Shown here piece after piece: positions 22,769 through 31,803 of a stretch of DNA of 64,000 bases. Under the pieces are notes generated by a model. It worked only from the letters and a program-made list of their open reading frames with translations. It had not been told where the DNA came from and ran no database searches. Made by a program: the position numbers and the translations under genes. This stretch comes from Desulfurivibrio alkaliphilus AHT 2 (GTDB lineage Bacteria > Desulfobacterota > Desulfobulbia > Desulfobulbales > Desulfurivibrionaceae): NCBI RefSeq assembly GCF_000092205.1, contig NC_014216.1, positions 186,001-250,000 of the forward strand, in the 5' to 3' direction. Position 1 is the stretch's first letter. Each line of letters starts with the position of its first letter.

Positions 22769-25296
22769 ACGATTCACGCTGTCACCACTGCCAGGACCCG
22801 CTGCCCGCCGACGGCGGCTTTCGCGGTGAACGCGATGGGGAGGAATACCGCTTCTGCTGCCGGGGCTGCCTGGGCGCCTGGCTGATCATCACCGGTGCCG
22901 GGCTGGAGGATTATTACCGCAAGCGGAGCTGGCAGGATGCCGGCGGCATGGCCGATGTCTTTGCCGTCGAGTACGATGATCAACTCCTGGCCCGTTACGT
23001 CCGGCAGGGCGAGGAGGGCGCCGAGCTGGCCTTCCTGGTCGAGGGGATTCGCTGCGCCACCTGCGTCTGGCTGATCGAAAAGATCGTCGGCGGCCTGGAG
23101 GGGGTCTGCACGGTGCGGGCCAACTACGGCAGCCACCGGGTCTTTGTGGTCTACGACCCGGACCGCCTGACCCCGGCAAAACTTTTTTCCGCCGTGGCCC
23201 GCCTGGGCTACCGCCCCCGGGTGCTCACCCGCGACAACCTGCACCGGGCCGCCGAGGCGGAAAGCCGCGATCTGCTGCTGCGCTTCGGCACCGCATTCTT
23301 TCTGGCCATGCAGCTCATGGGCTACTCTTTTGCCCTTTACGCCGGCTATTTCCAGGGCATGAGCGCCCTGACCCGGGATGTCATGCAGTGGCTGGCGGCC
23401 CTGGTCACTACTCCGGTGGTTTTCTACTCCGGCTGGCCCTTTCTGATCGGCGCCTGGCGCAGCCTGCGCAGTAATCTGCCCAATATGGACCTGTTGGTGG
23501 CCCTGGGGGTGTTGGCGGCTTATTTCTACAGCCTTTATGCCACCGTGGTGGGGCGGGAGGTCTACTTTGAAACGGCGGCAATGATTGTCACCCTGATCCT
23601 GCTGGGCCGGCTCTTTGAGCACCATGCCCGCCGCCGGGCCGCCGCCGGGGTCGACCGCCTGCTCCACCTCACCCCGGATACCGCCCTGCGTCTGGACGAT
23701 CAGGGGCAGCAAGTGGTGGTGGATAGCGCCGAGTTGCGGCCCGGCGAGCTGATCCTGGTGCGGCCCGGTGAACGTTTTCCGGTGGACGGCATGATTGTCG
23801 ACGGCCACTCGGAGGTGGACGAGGCGGTGGTCAGCGGCGAATCCCGGCCGCTGGCCCGCGGCCCCGGCGAGCCGGTGCTGGGCGGCAGCTTCAACCTGAC
23901 CGGCGCCCTGCGGGTGGAGGTTGCCAAAACCACCGCCGAATCCTTTGTCGCCCGCATGGCCCTGCTGGTGGAAGAGGCCCAGAGCCGCCAGGCCCCGGTC
24001 CAGCGGCTGGTCGACCGCCTGGCCGCCGCCTTTGTGCCCCTGGTGCTGGGCTTGAGCCTGACGGCCCTGCTCTTCTGGCTCTGGCAGGGGCTCGGCTTGG
24101 GTCCGGCCATGTTGATCGCCATTGCCGTGCTGGTGGTGGCCTGTCCCTGCGCTTTGGGTTTGGCCACCCCCACCGCCGTGCTGGTGGCCGCCGGCAAGGC
24201 CGCCGGCCGAGGAATTTTGTACCGGGGTGGCGATGTGTTGGAGGCCAGCGCCAAGATCACCCACGTGGCCTTCGATAAAACCGGCACCCTGACCACTGGC
24301 CGCCCCCGGGTGGTGGCGGTACGGCCTCATATTTCCGCCGCTATTGACGAGGCGAGCGGGGGGGCAAGCCGAGCCGAGGAAATTGCCAACCGCCTGCTGG
24401 CCCTGGCGGCGGCGGTGGAAAGCGGTTCCAGCCACCCCTTGGCCGAGGCCATTGTGGCGGAGGCCGAAAGCAGGGGCTTGCTCAATGGGCCGGTGGGCGC
24501 CCAACCGGCCGGATTGCCGGCAACCGACGCCGTCGGCGAGATCAGCGCCGTGGCCGGGCGCGGGATGATCGCCGCCGGGCCGGCCGGCAAGGTGGTGGTC
24601 GGCAACCGGGATTTCTTGCTCCAGCAGGGCATAGCGCTGCCGCCCCGGCAGGCGGGAAGGGCGTTGCCCGAGCATCTCCGGGGGCAAGACTCCGCCGTCG
24701 GCGAGGCCCTGACCGAAGTGCATCTGGCCGAGGCCGGTCGCTATCTGGGGGTGATTTTATTACAGGACACCCTGCGCTCCGATGCCCCCGCCCTGGTTGC
24801 CGAACTGCGCGCCCGCGGCTTGCAGGTGCTGATGCTCAGCGGCGACAACCAAGGAGTGGCGGCCCGGGTGGCTACCGAGGCCGGGATTGAGCCGGACAAG
24901 GTTTACAGCGCCGTCGATCCCGCCGGCAAGAAGGCGATTATCGAAGAGTTGCAACAGGGCGGCGCCCGGGTGCTGATGGTGGGTGACGGGATCAACGACG
25001 CCCCGGCCCTGGCCGCCGCCCGGGTGGGCTGCGCCCTGGCCGGCGGCACCGATATCGCCGTGGGGTCCGCCGGCCTGGTGCTGACCCGCGACCGGCTGGC
25101 GGAACTGGCCCCGGCCCTGGCTATGGCCCGCCACACCATGGGGATTATCCGGGAAAATCTTTTCTGGGCCTTTTCATACAATATGGTAACCTTGCCTTTG
25201 GCGGTGGCCGGGCTGCTGGCCCCGGTCTACGCCGCCGCCGCCATGGCCGCCAGTTCGGTGCTGGTGGTGGCAAATTCTTTACGTTTAGCCCGGTAA
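22747..25296 (+). CDS. ccoI: CcoI/FixI copper-type P1B-ATPase
   Basis: An 849-residue heavy-metal P-type ATPase. The N-terminus carries a Cys cluster (CHHC ... FCCRGC) typical of CcoI, then an HMA-like domain with GIRCATCVW. Eight helices surround the actuator motif SGES (VVSGESRPLA), the ion-site CPC (VACPCALGLATP), the phosphorylation site DKTGTLTTG, the HP motif (SSHPLAEAI) and GDGINDAPAL. It exports copper to the periplasmic side for CuB insertion. The TAA stop is the first part of repeat family A copy 2. Confidence 0.95.
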   Translation: MAGVGALNDSRCHHCQDPLPADGGFRGERDGEEYRFCCRGCLGAWLIITGAGLEDYYRKRSWQDAGGMADVFAVEYDDQLLARYVRQGEEGAELAFLVEGIRCATCVWLIEKIVGGLEGVCTVRANYGSHRVFVVYDPDRLTPAKLFSAVARLGYRPRVLTRDNLHRAAEAESRDLLLRFGTAFFLAMQLMGYSFALYAGYFQGMSALTRDVMQWLAALVTTPVVFYSGWPFLIGAWRSLRSNLPNMDLLVALGVLAAYFYSLYATVVGREVYFETAAMIVTLILLGRLFEHHARRRAAAGVDRLLHLTPDTALRLDDQGQQVVVDSAELRPGELILVRPGERFPVDGMIVDGHSEVDEAVVSGESRPLARGPGEPVLGGSFNLTGALRVEVAKTTAESFVARMALLVEEAQSRQAPVQRLVDRLAAAFVPLVLGLSLTALLFWLWQGLGLGPAMLIAIAVLVVACPCALGLATPTAVLVAAGKAAGRGILYRGGDVLEASAKITHVAFDKTGTLTTGRPRVVAVRPHISAAIDEASGGASRAEEIANRLLALAAAVESGSSHPLAEAIVAEAESRGLLNGPVGAQPAGLPATDAVGEISAVAGRGMIAAGPAGKVVVGNRDFLLQQGIALPPRQAGRALPEHLRGQDSAVGEALTEVHLAEAGRYLGVILLQDTLRSDAPALVAELRARGLQVLMLSGDNQGVAARVATEAGIEPDKVYSAVDPAGKKAIIEELQQGGARVLMVGDGINDAPALAAARVGCALAGGTDIAVGSAGLVLTRDRLAELAPALAMARHTMGIIRENLFWAFSYNMVTLPLAVAGLLAPVYAAAAMAASSVLVVANSLRLAR

Positions 25297-25400
25297 ACGT
25301 CCAGCAGCACCGCATCTTGGGGCGATCGGACCGGCTTGCGTACCTGGGGTACGCGGCGCCGGTCCGCTTGCCCCAACCTGCGGCACTGCTGAACGTTTAC
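25293..25400. repeat. Repeat family A, copy 2
   Basis: 108 bp. The arms GTAAACGTCCAGCAGCACCG and the complementary right arm ending GAACGTTTAC enclose a nested inverted repeat centred on GTACCTGGGGTAC. The ccoI stop codon TAA is bases 2-4 of the left arm. The element separates ccoI from ccoS. Confidence 0.85.
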
Positions 25401-25452
25401 CCCCTTGGTTCCGGCTGATGGTTGGCCGGAAAAAACAGGCTTGTGGTAAGAA

Positions 25453-25629
25453 ATGATGCTTGAATCCACCATTGCATTGATCATTATTTCGCTGGGGTTG
25501 GGTCTGGGGGCCTGGCTGGCCTTTGTCTGGGCGGTGAAAAAGGGCGAGTTTGATGACCTGGAGGGGCCCAAGTACCGGATGATGAACGATGATGACGAGC
25601 CCCCGCCACCCGGGGGGGCTTGCCGTTAG
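25453..25629 (+). CDS. ccoS: CcoS-like cbb3 maturation protein
   Basis: A 58-residue protein: one helix (residues 5-26, STIALIIISLGLGLGAWLAF) followed by WAVKKGEFDDLEGPKYRMMN, the diagnostic CcoS sequence, and an acidic Pro-rich tail. CcoS is needed for cofactor insertion into cbb3. Two adjacent ATGs (25453, 25456) are possible starts. The stop overlaps the stop of the convergent LysM gene by 3 bases. Confidence 0.88.
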   Translation: MMLESTIALIIISLGLGLGAWLAFVWAVKKGEFDDLEGPKYRMMNDDDEPPPPGGACR

Positions 25630-26660
25630 CGGACCTGCCCCAGGAGATCGCCGGGGCGGACGTGGTTGGTGCTGGCGCTGGTCACCAGGGCGGCGGCCCG
25701 CTCCGGGGTGACTCGCAAGATCAGCAACTCGCCCCGGCGCCGTGCGTTCTTGCTGCTGTCCGGCGAATGGACGGTGAAGCTCTGGCCGGGGGCCAGTCCG
25801 TCGTTTTCACCCCGATCCAGGTAGACCACGTTGTCGCTGGCGGCCACCATCCGGTGATGCTTGACCGCCACCACGGTGGCGGGAATGGTGTAAGCGTCCT
25901 TGTCCAGCGATTCCGCCGTAACCTCCGGGACGGGTGGGACCGGTCCCAGCAGGTCGCCCTGCTTGATTTCGGTAAAGGAACGCTCGACCACGGCCCGCTG
26001 CTTGCCGCCTTCAGGGGCGATAACCTTGATAATGCCGACATCCGCCAGCAGGTGACCGGGGCTTTTCCCCAGGTAGCGCTGGGCGTCCACCCGGCCGAGA
26101 TCGCGGTATATTCCCAGGCGTTGGCCCGGCTGGGCGCCGGGGGCGTCGATCAGCACCGTTTGGTGGCTGGCGGCGTGGTGCCAGCCAACTTCTGAACCGA
26201 GCACCCGGCCCTCGGTGGGCAGCTCCCAGGTGACCATGCCGATGCCCCGGTCGTATTGCCGCGCCAGTTCCGCCTGTATTGCGGCCAGGCGTTCATCTAC
26301 TTCCGGTTCCTCAGCCACCTTCGGCCTGAAGGGGGTGGTGACCTGCATGGGCAAGGGTTCGCCGGTGCTGACGATGGGAGGCGGTTTTATCACCACTTCT
26401 TCTTTGGGTGGCGGGGGTGGTGCCAGGGGGATCAGCACAATCTGGCCGGGGTAAATCCAGTGGGGGTTGGTGAGTTCCGGGTTGACCTGCCAGATCTCCG
26501 ACCAGCGGTCCGGGTCGGACAGATAATGTTCGCTCAGGCTCCAGAGGTTATCACCTTCCTGCACCAGGTGAGGGGTCAACTCGTCGGCAGTGGCCTGCAT
26601 TTTTGCGGTCATGATGGCTACACAACCCAAGAGTGCAGCCGTCAGAATAGTTTTTTTCAT
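25626..26660 (-). CDS. Secreted LysM-domain protein
   Basis: A 344-residue protein with a signal peptide (ILTAALLGCVAIMTAKMQAT, possible lipobox-like LLGC but early). A LysM domain follows at about residues 29-78 (HLVQEGDNLWSLSEHYLSDP, then WIYPGQIVLIPL), which binds peptidoglycan. A Pro-rich linker (PLAPPPPPKEE) leads to a 230-residue C-terminal region with repeated short beta motifs (GQRLGIYRDLG, GDLLGPVPPVP, GQSFTVHSPD). AGGAG precedes ATG 26660. The open frame upstream to 26810 is rejected. It is transcribed toward ccoS. Confidence 0.85.
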   Translation of the reverse strand: MKKTILTAALLGCVAIMTAKMQATADELTPHLVQEGDNLWSLSEHYLSDPDRWSEIWQVNPELTNPHWIYPGQIVLIPLAPPPPPKEEVVIKPPPIVSTGEPLPMQVTTPFRPKVAEEPEVDERLAAIQAELARQYDRGIGMVTWELPTEGRVLGSEVGWHHAASHQTVLIDAPGAQPGQRLGIYRDLGRVDAQRYLGKSPGHLLADVGIIKVIAPEGGKQRAVVERSFTEIKQGDLLGPVPPVPEVTAESLDKDAYTIPATVVAVKHHRMVAASDNVVYLDRGENDGLAPGQSFTVHSPDSSKNARRRGELLILRVTPERAAALVTSASTNHVRPGDLLGQVR

Positions 26661-26830
26661 GGTTTGACTCCTGGAGTTGGTGGCCTGACGAACCCCCCTG
26701 AATGGTGGCAGGTGACGCCAAAACAACGAGTTGCATGGTAGTCGCCAGCAGTCAACAGGTTTGTTGCCGGGTGCTGGTAAGCGCCGGGAACGACCCCGCT
26801 GGGATGACACCTGCTCCTCATTTCGGATAC

Positions 26831-26859
26831 ATAATGAAACTTGTCGGCACGGATGTCAA
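26831..26859 (-). promoter_or_regulatory. Predicted sigma-70 promoter for the LysM gene
   Basis: On the minus strand TTGACA (26859-26854) and CATTAT (26836-26831) are separated by 17 bp. The leader to the ATG at 26660 would be about 165 bases. Confidence 0.4.
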
Positions 26860-26924
26860 GTGTCAGGAGGGGGGTAGGGTCGCGCTCCCCCAAAAAAGAT
26901 TCAGCGGCTGGGGGTAAATAAGAG

Positions 26925-27662
26925 ATGTTCGGGGTACTGGAATTTGATCCGCTGTATGGTCTGGCTTTTGTAACCGCCCTGCTGGGTTCCGGCCATTGCC
27001 TGGGAATGTGTGGCCCGCTGGTGGCGGCGCTCTCCCTGAGCTCGCCGGAACTGCAGCGACCCCGGGTGGGGGTGGCTTTTCATTTGCTGTACAGTACCGG
27101 CCGGATTATCACTTATACCGCCGTTGGCGCCCTGGTTGGCTGGTTTGGCTCCGCCCTGGCTTATACCCAGAACCTGGTGATGGTTACCGCCATAGCCCTG
27201 ATTTTTTCCGATCTGTTCATTATTGCCGTGGGCCTGGCCACCGCCGGCGCTTTCCGGCGCTTGAATGTCATGGGGCTTAACTTTCCCGCCCCCACCGCGC
27301 TGATCACCGGCCTGGTAAGTCAACTGGCGCTGCTGCCGCCGGCCCTGCGGGCTTTGCCGGTGGGGTTGCTGATGGGTTTTTTGCCCTGCGGTTTTCTCTA
27401 TGCCATGTTCATCGCCGCGGCCCAGAGCGCGGCTCCCCTCACCGGGGCGCTGACCATGTTGGCCTTCGGCCTGGGTTCGGTGCCCGCCCTGCTGCTGTTC
27501 GGCAGCACCGCCGCCTGGCTTTCCGGCCGGGCCCGGGGGCGGATGCTGCAAGTTGCCGGGATCATGGTGGTGCTGATCGGGCTTTATAACCTCTATCGCC
27601 ACCTGCAGATGTTCGACTGGCTGGTGGCCGGCATTCCCTTTGTGGAGGCGATTTGCCACTGA
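26925..27662 (+). CDS. SafE/TauE-like (DsbD_2 type) membrane protein, probable cbb3/copper accessory
   Basis: A 245-residue membrane protein with about six helices. The N-terminal GSGHCLGMCGPLVAAL carries the conserved HCxGMCGP motif of the sulfite exporter TauE/SafE (DsbD_2) group. YSTGRIITYTAVGALVGWFG and MGFLPCGFLYAMFIAA, also conserved, follow. Homologues lie next to ccoGHIS clusters and are linked to copper supply. Its position just beyond ccoS fits that role, though the LysM gene intervenes on the other strand. Confidence 0.85.
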   Translation: MFGVLEFDPLYGLAFVTALLGSGHCLGMCGPLVAALSLSSPELQRPRVGVAFHLLYSTGRIITYTAVGALVGWFGSALAYTQNLVMVTAIALIFSDLFIIAVGLATAGAFRRLNVMGLNFPAPTALITGLVSQLALLPPALRALPVGLLMGFLPCGFLYAMFIAAAQSAAPLTGALTMLAFGLGSVPALLLFGSTAAWLSGRARGRMLQVAGIMVVLIGLYNLYRHLQMFDWLVAGIPFVEAICH

Positions 27663-27828
27663 ACGGTTGGAGGGCACGCTACATAAAACTTGCCATCGAA
27701 GGTGTTTTCTGTTCACCTGAAGCAGTTGTTGCCGGTTGGTTCCGGTCACCGCCCTGCGGTGGTGCCGGTAAAGGTGTCGAGGCCGGTTTTTCGCTGACTG
27801 CCTTGTTTGTGTGGATGGACTTAAACTT

Positions 27829-29421
27829 ATGAACAGCATGGTTGACCAGGATAGCGACAGCTCACCGGAAGAAAGCCGGCTGCTGGAAATTTTTGCCCGG
27901 ATGAAAATCAAAGGTTTGCCGGCCATGTCCAGCCACGTCCGGGAACTGATCTCGCTTACCCAAAGCAGCCAGAGCGCCGGCTACGAACTGGCCCAGGTTA
28001 TCCTCAAGGACTATTCTCTCACCAACAAGGTCCTGCAGGTGGTCAACTCGGCTTATTATTCCCTGGGGCGACATGTAAACTCCATTTCCCGGGCAGTCAC
28101 CATTTTGGGCTTTGATGCGGTGCGGGAACTGGCCATGGCCATTGCCCTGTTTGAGGATTTTGTTAAGTCCGGCCGGGAAAAAGAGCTGGTCAGCCGGGTG
28201 CTGACCTCTTCCTTTTTAAGTGCCATGCAGGCCAGGGAAATGGCGGCGGAAAAAGACTACGGGGTGGCCCCGGAAGAGGCCTTTATCTGTGCTCTTTTGC
28301 ATAACTTGGGCAAGATAATTATCTGTATTTACCTGCCGGAACAGTATCAGCAGATCGAGGAACTGCAGGCCCGGGGCCTTAGCGAACAGGAAGCGGCCCG
28401 CAAGGTGCTCTCCGGGTTGACCTTTCACCGGGTGGGCATGGAGGTGGCCGCCCACTGGAATTTGTCGGCAAACGTCATCGCCGCCATGGCCCCGAACCCC
28501 GAGGAGCCGAAAAACAGGCGGGACCAGACCGGTTACCTGCGCAACCTGGCAGCCTTCACCAACCGGTTAACCGAGCAGGTCTGCCAGGGCCAGGATGTCG
28601 GCCGGCTGGTAAGGCGTTTCGAGCAGGCGCTGCAGGTTAATACCGAAGAGGTTCTCGATCGCCTTAATCGCAGTGTGGACAACTCCGAAGAGGTCTCACC
28701 CGCCATTCGTTTCGGGTTGAGCAAGCTCAAAATCAGAAACAACCTGCAGCGGGTGGAGGCAGAGTTGCGGCACCCGGGCAAAGCCCCCAAAATAGTACCC
28801 CCGGAAAAGGAGCCGCCCGCAAACAGCTGGGCGGAGTCTCCGGAGTTGCCGGAGCCAGCAGTGGAAAACCAGGTGATCGAGATCGCCGATCCCGCCGCCG
28901 ATCCTGAAGCCCCGAAATCGGTAACCGATTTTATCCAGGAAATTACCGAAACCCTGATGGGTGAATTTAATATTAACGATTTTTACATTAACCTGCTGGA
29001 AGGCTTGTATCGCGGGGTAGGTTTTGACCGGGTGCTGCTGGCCATCATGATGGTTCGGGGCAAGCAGCACCTGCTTTGCGGCCGTTTCGGTTTTGGTGAT
29101 CTTGATCGTGAGGGAATTACCGGTTTTCGTTATGACCTTGCTTCGCCGGGCGCGATCCAGCAGGCGGTGAAAAACTGCCGTGACCTGGCGGTGCCGCCCG
29201 GGGTGCCGGGGGCCTTCCCCGAAATTATGCAGCCGCTGGTGGCGGGGCGTACGGTTTACCTGTTGCCGGTCTGCCTGGAGAATAAGCCAATCGGGCTGAT
29301 TTATCTCGACCGGCGAGAGGGGCGGCCCCGGCTGGATGCCGCGACCCTGCAGACCACGAGAATGTTTCGGGATTTTGCGGTGATGGCCATTCGTAAGCTG
29401 CGGCAAAGCAAACGGCGCTGA
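27829..29421 (+). CDS. HDOD-domain signalling protein with C-terminal GAF-like region
   Basis: A protein of about 530 residues starting at ATG 27829; GTG 27811 and ATG 27838 are alternatives. Residues 25-240 form an HDOD domain (LPAMSSHVRELISL, YSLTNKVLQVVNSAYYSLGR, ISRAVTILGFDAVRELAMAI, ICALLHNLGKIII, HRVGMEVAAHWNLS). It retains part of an HD-like motif (LLHNLGK) without a full metal set. Residues 370-530 look like a GAF-type domain (GFDRVLLAIMMVRGKQHLLC). HDOD proteins act as signalling scaffolds in stress and motility responses; the partner is unknown. Confidence 0.85.
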   Translation: MNSMVDQDSDSSPEESRLLEIFARMKIKGLPAMSSHVRELISLTQSSQSAGYELAQVILKDYSLTNKVLQVVNSAYYSLGRHVNSISRAVTILGFDAVRELAMAIALFEDFVKSGREKELVSRVLTSSFLSAMQAREMAAEKDYGVAPEEAFICALLHNLGKIIICIYLPEQYQQIEELQARGLSEQEAARKVLSGLTFHRVGMEVAAHWNLSANVIAAMAPNPEEPKNRRDQTGYLRNLAAFTNRLTEQVCQGQDVGRLVRRFEQALQVNTEEVLDRLNRSVDNSEEVSPAIRFGLSKLKIRNNLQRVEAELRHPGKAPKIVPPEKEPPANSWAESPELPEPAVENQVIEIADPAADPEAPKSVTDFIQEITETLMGEFNINDFYINLLEGLYRGVGFDRVLLAIMMVRGKQHLLCGRFGFGDLDREGITGFRYDLASPGAIQQAVKNCRDLAVPPGVPGAFPEIMQPLVAGRTVYLLPVCLENKPIGLIYLDRREGRPRLDAATLQTTRMFRDFAVMAIRKLRQSKRR

Positions 29422-29440
29422 ACGACGGGCGGGCGAGAGG

Positions 29441-29800
29441 ATGAGCAGGAGTAGCTACCGGAAGATCAAGGCCTATATCACCAAAGATGGCTCGGAGATC
29501 CGGGAGTTGATGCACCCCGGCGTGCACGGCAACGCCAACCAGAGCCTGGCCGAAGCCCGGGTGCCGCCGGGGGCGCTGACCCTGGCCCACCGCCACCGGG
29601 TGAGCGAGGAGATTTATCATTTCACGGCCGGCCGGGGGGTGATGGGGCTGGGGGAGACAACCTTTGCGGTGGCTGCCGGCGATACTGTGGCCATCAGCCC
29701 GGGGACGACCCACTGGCTGGAGAATCCCGGCCCGGGTCCCCTGGTCGTTCTTTGCGCCTGCAGTCCCGCCTACTCACACGAAGATACGGAGTTGGCTTGA
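29441..29800 (+). CDS. Cupin-domain protein
   Basis: A 119-residue single-domain cupin. Motif 1 is LAHRHRVSEEIYHFTAGRG (His, His, Glu metal ligands) and motif 2 is GDTVAISPGTTHWLENPG (His). The conserved metal site is complete, so it may be an enzyme or a small-molecule sensor. Its TGA overlaps the ATG of the next gene by one base, so the two are coupled. The substrate is unknown. Confidence 0.88.
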   Translation: MSRSSYRKIKAYITKDGSEIRELMHPGVHGNANQSLAEARVPPGALTLAHRHRVSEEIYHFTAGRGVMGLGETTFAVAAGDTVAISPGTTHWLENPGPGPLVVLCACSPAYSHEDTELA

Positions 29801-30318
29801 TGAATGATGACGAAAAAGATAAACTGCCCCCGGCGGGTTCCCAGAAGCAGAGTCCCACGCTCTATCGCGGCCCCGACCGCCGCGCGCCCTATCCGGTGAG
29901 CCGCATGGCGCCGGCCTTCGACCTGGTGGACCTGGCCCGCCAGATCGAAGATGCCGATCGACTGATCGGCACCAGTGTCGGCGGTAAGCTGCAGGTGATT
30001 GCCGAGCAGGTAAGACAATTGCGTCGGCAGGCCCACGAGATTCTCGACAACGCCCGCCGCGATCAGGAACTGCACCGGGCCCGCTGCAATTTCCGGCGCC
30101 TTCCCGGCCACACCTATCACCTTTATCGCCGCCCCGATGGGGAGAGCTATTTCTCCATGCTGGCGCCGGAGGATTGGCGGGACGGGCCTCCCCACGAATA
30201 CGCCGGTTCCTGGCGGTTGGAGGCCGATCAATCCTGGACGCCGATGGGCCAGGGGGATGAGTCGGGCGACAGCGAAGAGCAACAGGCGCTCCTCAGTGCC
30301 CTGCTGGAAAAACGTTGA
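29800..30318 (+). CDS. DUF2452-family protein
   Basis: A 172-residue soluble protein. The central part matches DUF2452: LVDLARQIEDADRLIGTSVG, then KLQVIAEQVRQLRRQAHEIL, ARCNFRRLPGHTYHLYRRPD, YFSMLAPEDW and PHEYAGSWRLEADQSWTPMG. The helical N-terminal half and compact C-terminal half are usual. No function is known for the family. It is translationally coupled to the cupin gene. Confidence 0.82.
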   Translation: MNDDEKDKLPPAGSQKQSPTLYRGPDRRAPYPVSRMAPAFDLVDLARQIEDADRLIGTSVGGKLQVIAEQVRQLRRQAHEILDNARRDQELHRARCNFRRLPGHTYHLYRRPDGESYFSMLAPEDWRDGPPHEYAGSWRLEADQSWTPMGQGDESGDSEEQQALLSALLEKR

Positions 30319-30420
30319 GCCCGGACGGGATTGCGCCGGGTTTTCGTTGACAGGATTTGACCGGTCGGGCATTTAGCACCAGACCATTAACCACTTATTT
30401 CAATCATTAGAGGGGAAAAG

Positions 30421-30834
30421 ATGCGAAAAATCATTCAGTATACTGGAAAACCGTTGTGCCTGTTGTTGCTGCTGTCCTTTGTTCTGCTTGATCTCAGCAT
30501 TCACTCGGCAAAAGCCGGGATGATCGGGACCGAAGCGGTAATCGAGGCCCGGGCGGCCGAAGCTTCCCGTGAGCGGGTGGCCGACTTCCTGGAGCGGGAC
30601 GATGTTCGTCGGGCCCTGGTGAAACAGGGGGTTGATCCGGTGGAGGCAAGCAAGCGGGTGGAGGCCTTGACCGATGCCGAGGTTAACCGGCTGGCCCGGG
30701 AACTGGAACAGTTGCCCGCCGGCGCCGGTATTAACACCATTGTTGGGGCGGCGGTGTTTGTCTTTCTGGTCCTGCTGGTGACCGATATCCTTGGCTTCAC
30801 CGAGGTCTTCCCCTTTGTTAAACCGGTAAACTGA
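30421..30834 (+). CDS. PA2779-type small membrane protein
   Basis: A 137-residue protein with an N-terminal signal or anchor (LCLLLLLSFVLLDLSIHSAKA) and a C-terminal helix (INTIVGAAVFVFLVLLVTDI). Between them is a helical region (RERVADFLERDDVRRALVKQ, GVDPVEASKRVEALTDAEVN). This layout is that of PA2779-family proteins, which are regularly encoded beside a C39-like peptidase of the PA2778 type, as here (2-bp gap). AGAGGGG precedes the start. Function unknown. Confidence 0.78.
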   Translation: MRKIIQYTGKPLCLLLLLSFVLLDLSIHSAKAGMIGTEAVIEARAAEASRERVADFLERDDVRRALVKQGVDPVEASKRVEALTDAEVNRLARELEQLPAGAGINTIVGAAVFVFLVLLVTDILGFTEVFPFVKPVN

Positions 30835-30836
30835 GG

Positions 30837-31784
30837 TTGCCGTTGTTCCTCGCCGGCCTGCTGCTGGGGCTTCTGCTGGTCCTGCCGTTCACCGGCTGTG
30901 CCCCCGCCTTTCAGGAGACCCTGCGGGAGCAGGCCGGCCCCGGCAGGGTGGTGATCGACAGCGTTCCTTTTTATCCCCAGGAAAAATATCAGTGCGGGCC
31001 GGCCTCGCTGGCCATGCTGCTGGCCTGGAGCGGCCTTGAGGTGGTACCGGAGCAACTGGTGGATCAGGTCTACTCCCCCGACCGGCAGGGCAGTTTGCAG
31101 CCTTCCATTGTGGCCGCAGCCCGGCGTCATGGCCGGGTGGCATACCCGTTGTCCGGCCAGGAGGAGCACCTTTTGGCTGAGGTGGCGGCCGGGCATCCGG
31201 TGTTGGTGCTGAAAAATCTTGGCCTGGCCTGGTTGCCCCGCTGGCACTACGCAGTGGTTATCGGTTATGAGCGGGAGCAGGAGGTGGTCTACCTGCACTC
31301 CGACAGCCGGGGCAACAAAGCTTTATCGGCCCGGGTTTTTGCCAACACCTGGCAGCGTGGCGGCTCCTGGGGCCTGCTGGTGCTGCCGCCGGACAAACTG
31401 CCCGCCACGGCCACGGAAAAAACCTGGCTGGCGGCGGTGGTGGGCCTGGAGCGGACCGAGCAATGGCCGGCCGCCGCCCGGGCTTATGAAGCCGCCCTGC
31501 AGCGCTGGCCGGACAGTGTGGTGGCCTGGATGGGGCTGGGGAACAGCCGCCATGCCCTGGCCGATTACCTCGGCGCCGTTACGGCGTTTACCCGGGCGGC
31601 CGAGCTGGAACCCGATTTTGTGCCGGCCAGTAATAACCTGGCCTTCAGCCTGGCCGCCGCCGGCCGGGTTGCCGAGGCTCTGGCCGTAATCGAACGGGCC
31701 ATGGCGGCCAACGGTCCCTGGCTGGAGCAACTCGAGCAGACCCGTCGGGAAATAATGAGCCGCCACCAATTGATGCTGCCGTAA
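30837..31784 (+). CDS. PA2778-type C39-like peptidase lipoprotein with TPR repeats
   Basis: A 315-residue lipoprotein. It must begin at a TTG (30837, or 30843 which has a better-spaced GAGG). The signal peptide ends with the lipobox FTGC. Residues 35-190 form a papain-like C39 domain: YQCGPASLAMLLAWSG (Cys), WHYAVVIGYE (His) and LHSDSRGNKAL (Asp). The remainder holds three TPR units (EQWPAAARAYEAALQRWPDS, ADYLGAVTAFTRAAELEPDF). It would act at the envelope. The pair with the preceding gene is conserved in many proteobacteria; the substrate is unknown. Confidence 0.85.
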   Translation: MPLFLAGLLLGLLLVLPFTGCAPAFQETLREQAGPGRVVIDSVPFYPQEKYQCGPASLAMLLAWSGLEVVPEQLVDQVYSPDRQGSLQPSIVAAARRHGRVAYPLSGQEEHLLAEVAAGHPVLVLKNLGLAWLPRWHYAVVIGYEREQEVVYLHSDSRGNKALSARVFANTWQRGGSWGLLVLPPDKLPATATEKTWLAAVVGLERTEQWPAAARAYEAALQRWPDSVVAWMGLGNSRHALADYLGAVTAFTRAAELEPDFVPASNNLAFSLAAAGRVAEALAVIERAMAANGPWLEQLEQTRREIMSRHQLMLP

Positions 31785-31803
31785 GAGCTCACGGCTGCGG
31801 CAG

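Noticed and set aside
22774-24723. A 649-codon open frame on the minus strand.
   Set aside because: It is antisense to ccoI, which has complete P-type ATPase motifs; the Gln/Gly/His-rich translation has no family features. It is a GC-rich shadow.
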